NCBI GenBank assembly: GCA_022577435.1
Contig: JAKOON010000012.1
Coordinates: 18,452,585 to 18,516,584, forward strand
Length of the DNA: 64,000 bases
Reading direction: 5' to 3'
DNA from: Embiotoca jacksoni
Taxonomy: Eukaryota > Chordata > Actinopteri > Embiotocidae
In this document: one piece after another, positions 62,420 to 64,000 of the stretch
How positions within the stretch are numbered: position 1 is the stretch's first letter
Layout: every line of letters starts with the position of its first letter
Made by a program: the position numbers and the translations under genes
Notes under the pieces: model-generated
What the model was told of the DNA's origin: nothing
The model's input: only the letters and a program-made list of their open reading frames with translations
Databases searched by the model: none

Positions 62420-62925
62420 AATGAAGGCCTGGCTGTGCCGACTGTGACTCTTTCCCTGTGATAACATCTGATAACTCGGTTCGTATTTGCGTTTGCACAG
62501 CCACTCTGAATGACGGTCCAATCAGCGACCAGTATCGGTGGTTAACCACGCTTGCCCCGCCCCTCCCTCACTGTCATTGGGCGGCTGGTGACAGTGATGA
62601 GCGTAACTCTTGGTGAAATCTCGGTGACCAGACAAAAACGCTGAACGTTCAGCGCTCAGCACAGAATAAAACTCGCTGTGGTGCCGGCGTTCATTAAAAA
62701 CAACTTTAAAACCACGCTGTACTCAGGAAAACACACTTTGGAGGACACGGTAGATAGTAGCAGCGGTGGCAGAGTGTCGGCCGGTTTCCGCTCATGCTGA
62801 TTGGTTGAAATCAACCCGAGGTCTACGCCAAGCAGGATGGAACAACTGTAAACGATTCTCTATGGAGTATCACCATCGTACATTGAAAGAGTGAGATTGG
62901 GTTGTGTCCGCATCAGGCGAGGTTA
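62420..62925 (+). repeat. Dispersed repeat family B, copy 4
   Basis: Aligns with 20420-20825: the GCACCGACTGTGGCTC-like start, CTCGGTTCGTATTTGCG, CGCTGAACGTTCAGCG, GGCGTTCATTAAAA, TGTACTCAGGAAAA, CATGCTGATTGGTTGAAATC and ACGATTCTCTATGGAG. Confidence 0.75.
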
Positions 62926-64000
62926 ATTACCCACCTCCCTTAGAAAAAGGTTTGAGTACCAAATGAAAACAGACAAAAAGGCATTAAGACATAAAGCATC
63001 AAAACAATGAACTGATTACCAAAATAGTTGGCGAAATGTTTAGCGCCGCCAATACTGTATGGGAGAAAAATAAATATCTTTGAATATTTGTCCCTTAATA
63101 TTTAGTCGAGTTGTGTAGATGACCTTAAGTTTGAACTGGATGAAGACAGGTTTTTCTTTGTTTTCGTACCTTCTTTCCTGCCTTGTCTGTGAGTCCTTGT
63201 GCTCCCTTGTGAGCACCGTCAGAGAGGAAAGAAGTAGGACGAGCAAACAAACAACTGACAACACTCAGGTGTTCTGCAGTTTTACTTTAGTCATCACTCG
63301 AGTGTATGCACAGCTTTCAGTTGGGGTTTGAGTTTGAGTTCCTGTCTTTGAGCTTTCAGACTCTTCATATTCTGTGAGCATGTACTTGTGATGTAAAACA
63401 ATCGTTTACTCATGCAGAGGTTCAGCAGTGTTTGAGATTCAAAAGAACTGCATAGAGTTTGGAGCGCACGTAACATCAGTAATTCAACACACCATTAACT
63501 AAACATCTTTGTATTTTACCCGATGATGAACTTCAAACATGTCAAGGTATCAAGGTTCATCTTCAAAGTGGTTTCTAGTTTTAATTTTATTATGTTCATC
63601 CAGAGACCTGCAAGGACCTGAAGGAGAGAAGTTTGGACATCACATCCATAGATCATTACTGGACACTCGTGAAAATAATCTCGGCAGAGACTGGCAGGAA
63701 TAATGGAGATCTACTCTGAAGGAGAAATGAAAACTTGAGAACATTACACAGTTCACGGGTTTAAAGAAAGGTACGCTGAGACAAACAGAGTTAGTGGGAT
63801 GAATGCAGTAGCCATGACTCACCTAAAACTAAAATACAAATACCCCTTTTATAAATAACACTAAAGCTCAGTAAGGCTGAAGGGAGCAGTCGATTCAATT
63901 GATAATTCTGTTATTTTCTTTTAATTATTTTGATTACATATTATGGCCTTTCTTGAGTCCTCTTTGGAGAAACTGCCAGCGTAGAAGTTATCTTTGAGCA
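62926..64000. other. Intergenic stretch without recognisable content
   Basis: AT-rich; no exon, RNA gene or repeat recognised up to the right edge. Confidence 0.45.

Overview
The window reads as nuclear DNA of a teleost fish. Long (CA)n/(TG)n microsatellites, decayed Tc1-like transposons, many non-LTR retrotransposon fragments of the L2 and Rex1/CR1-like groups, tRNA-derived SINEs and a 5S rRNA-derived repeat are typical of ray-finned, probably percomorph, genomes. Bacterial-style ORFs mean little here: nearly all long frames are chance frames, frames through microsatellites, or pieces of transposable elements.

One host protein-coding exon can be named with confidence: the first coding exon of znrf2 (a membrane-associated RING E3 ubiquitin ligase), on the minus strand at 6908-7325, with a clear splice donor at 6907/6906. 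Intron 1 runs leftward off the window edge (1-6907); the zinc-finger and RING exons were searched for by eye and not seen, so they should lie to the left. A CpG-rich block at about 6930-7900 covers the exon, the 5' UTR and the presumed promoter. A long (CA)n tract (in the sense of the transcript) begins 12 nt after the splice donor.

The remaining 56 kb (7.9-64 kb), upstream of znrf2, has no host exon I can recognise. It is a patchwork of unique AT-rich sequence and mobile-element debris. Tc1-like remnants lie at 8.6-9.7, 24.2-24.5 and 61.6-62.2 kb. L2-like LINE pieces on the minus strand lie at 10.2-10.9, 15.0-15.4, 35.4-37.2 and 46.8-47.5 kb; a LINE end with an ATGG-type tail at 11.0-11.3 kb; Rex1/CR1-like LINE pieces at 42.3-43.1, 53.3-53.7 and 59.2-60.6 kb; and LINE 3' tails at 22.9, 33.3, 52.5 and 55.4 kb. 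SINEs lie at 2.9, 5.9, 36.6, 41.4 and 59.7 kb, two of them nested inside LINEs. Two dispersed families that I cannot classify (called A and B here) recur several times across the window.

I found no new biological system. The more unusual items are the 5S rRNA-like segment inside a longer repeat (55.7-56.4 kb), the microsatellite beside the znrf2 splice donor, the unclassified family B with a 22-bp inverted match about 20 kb apart, L2-like copies with internal deletions that keep their 3' ends, and a near-perfect 20-bp hairpin at 56.42-56.46 kb. All family assignments rest on motifs read by eye, not on database searches.
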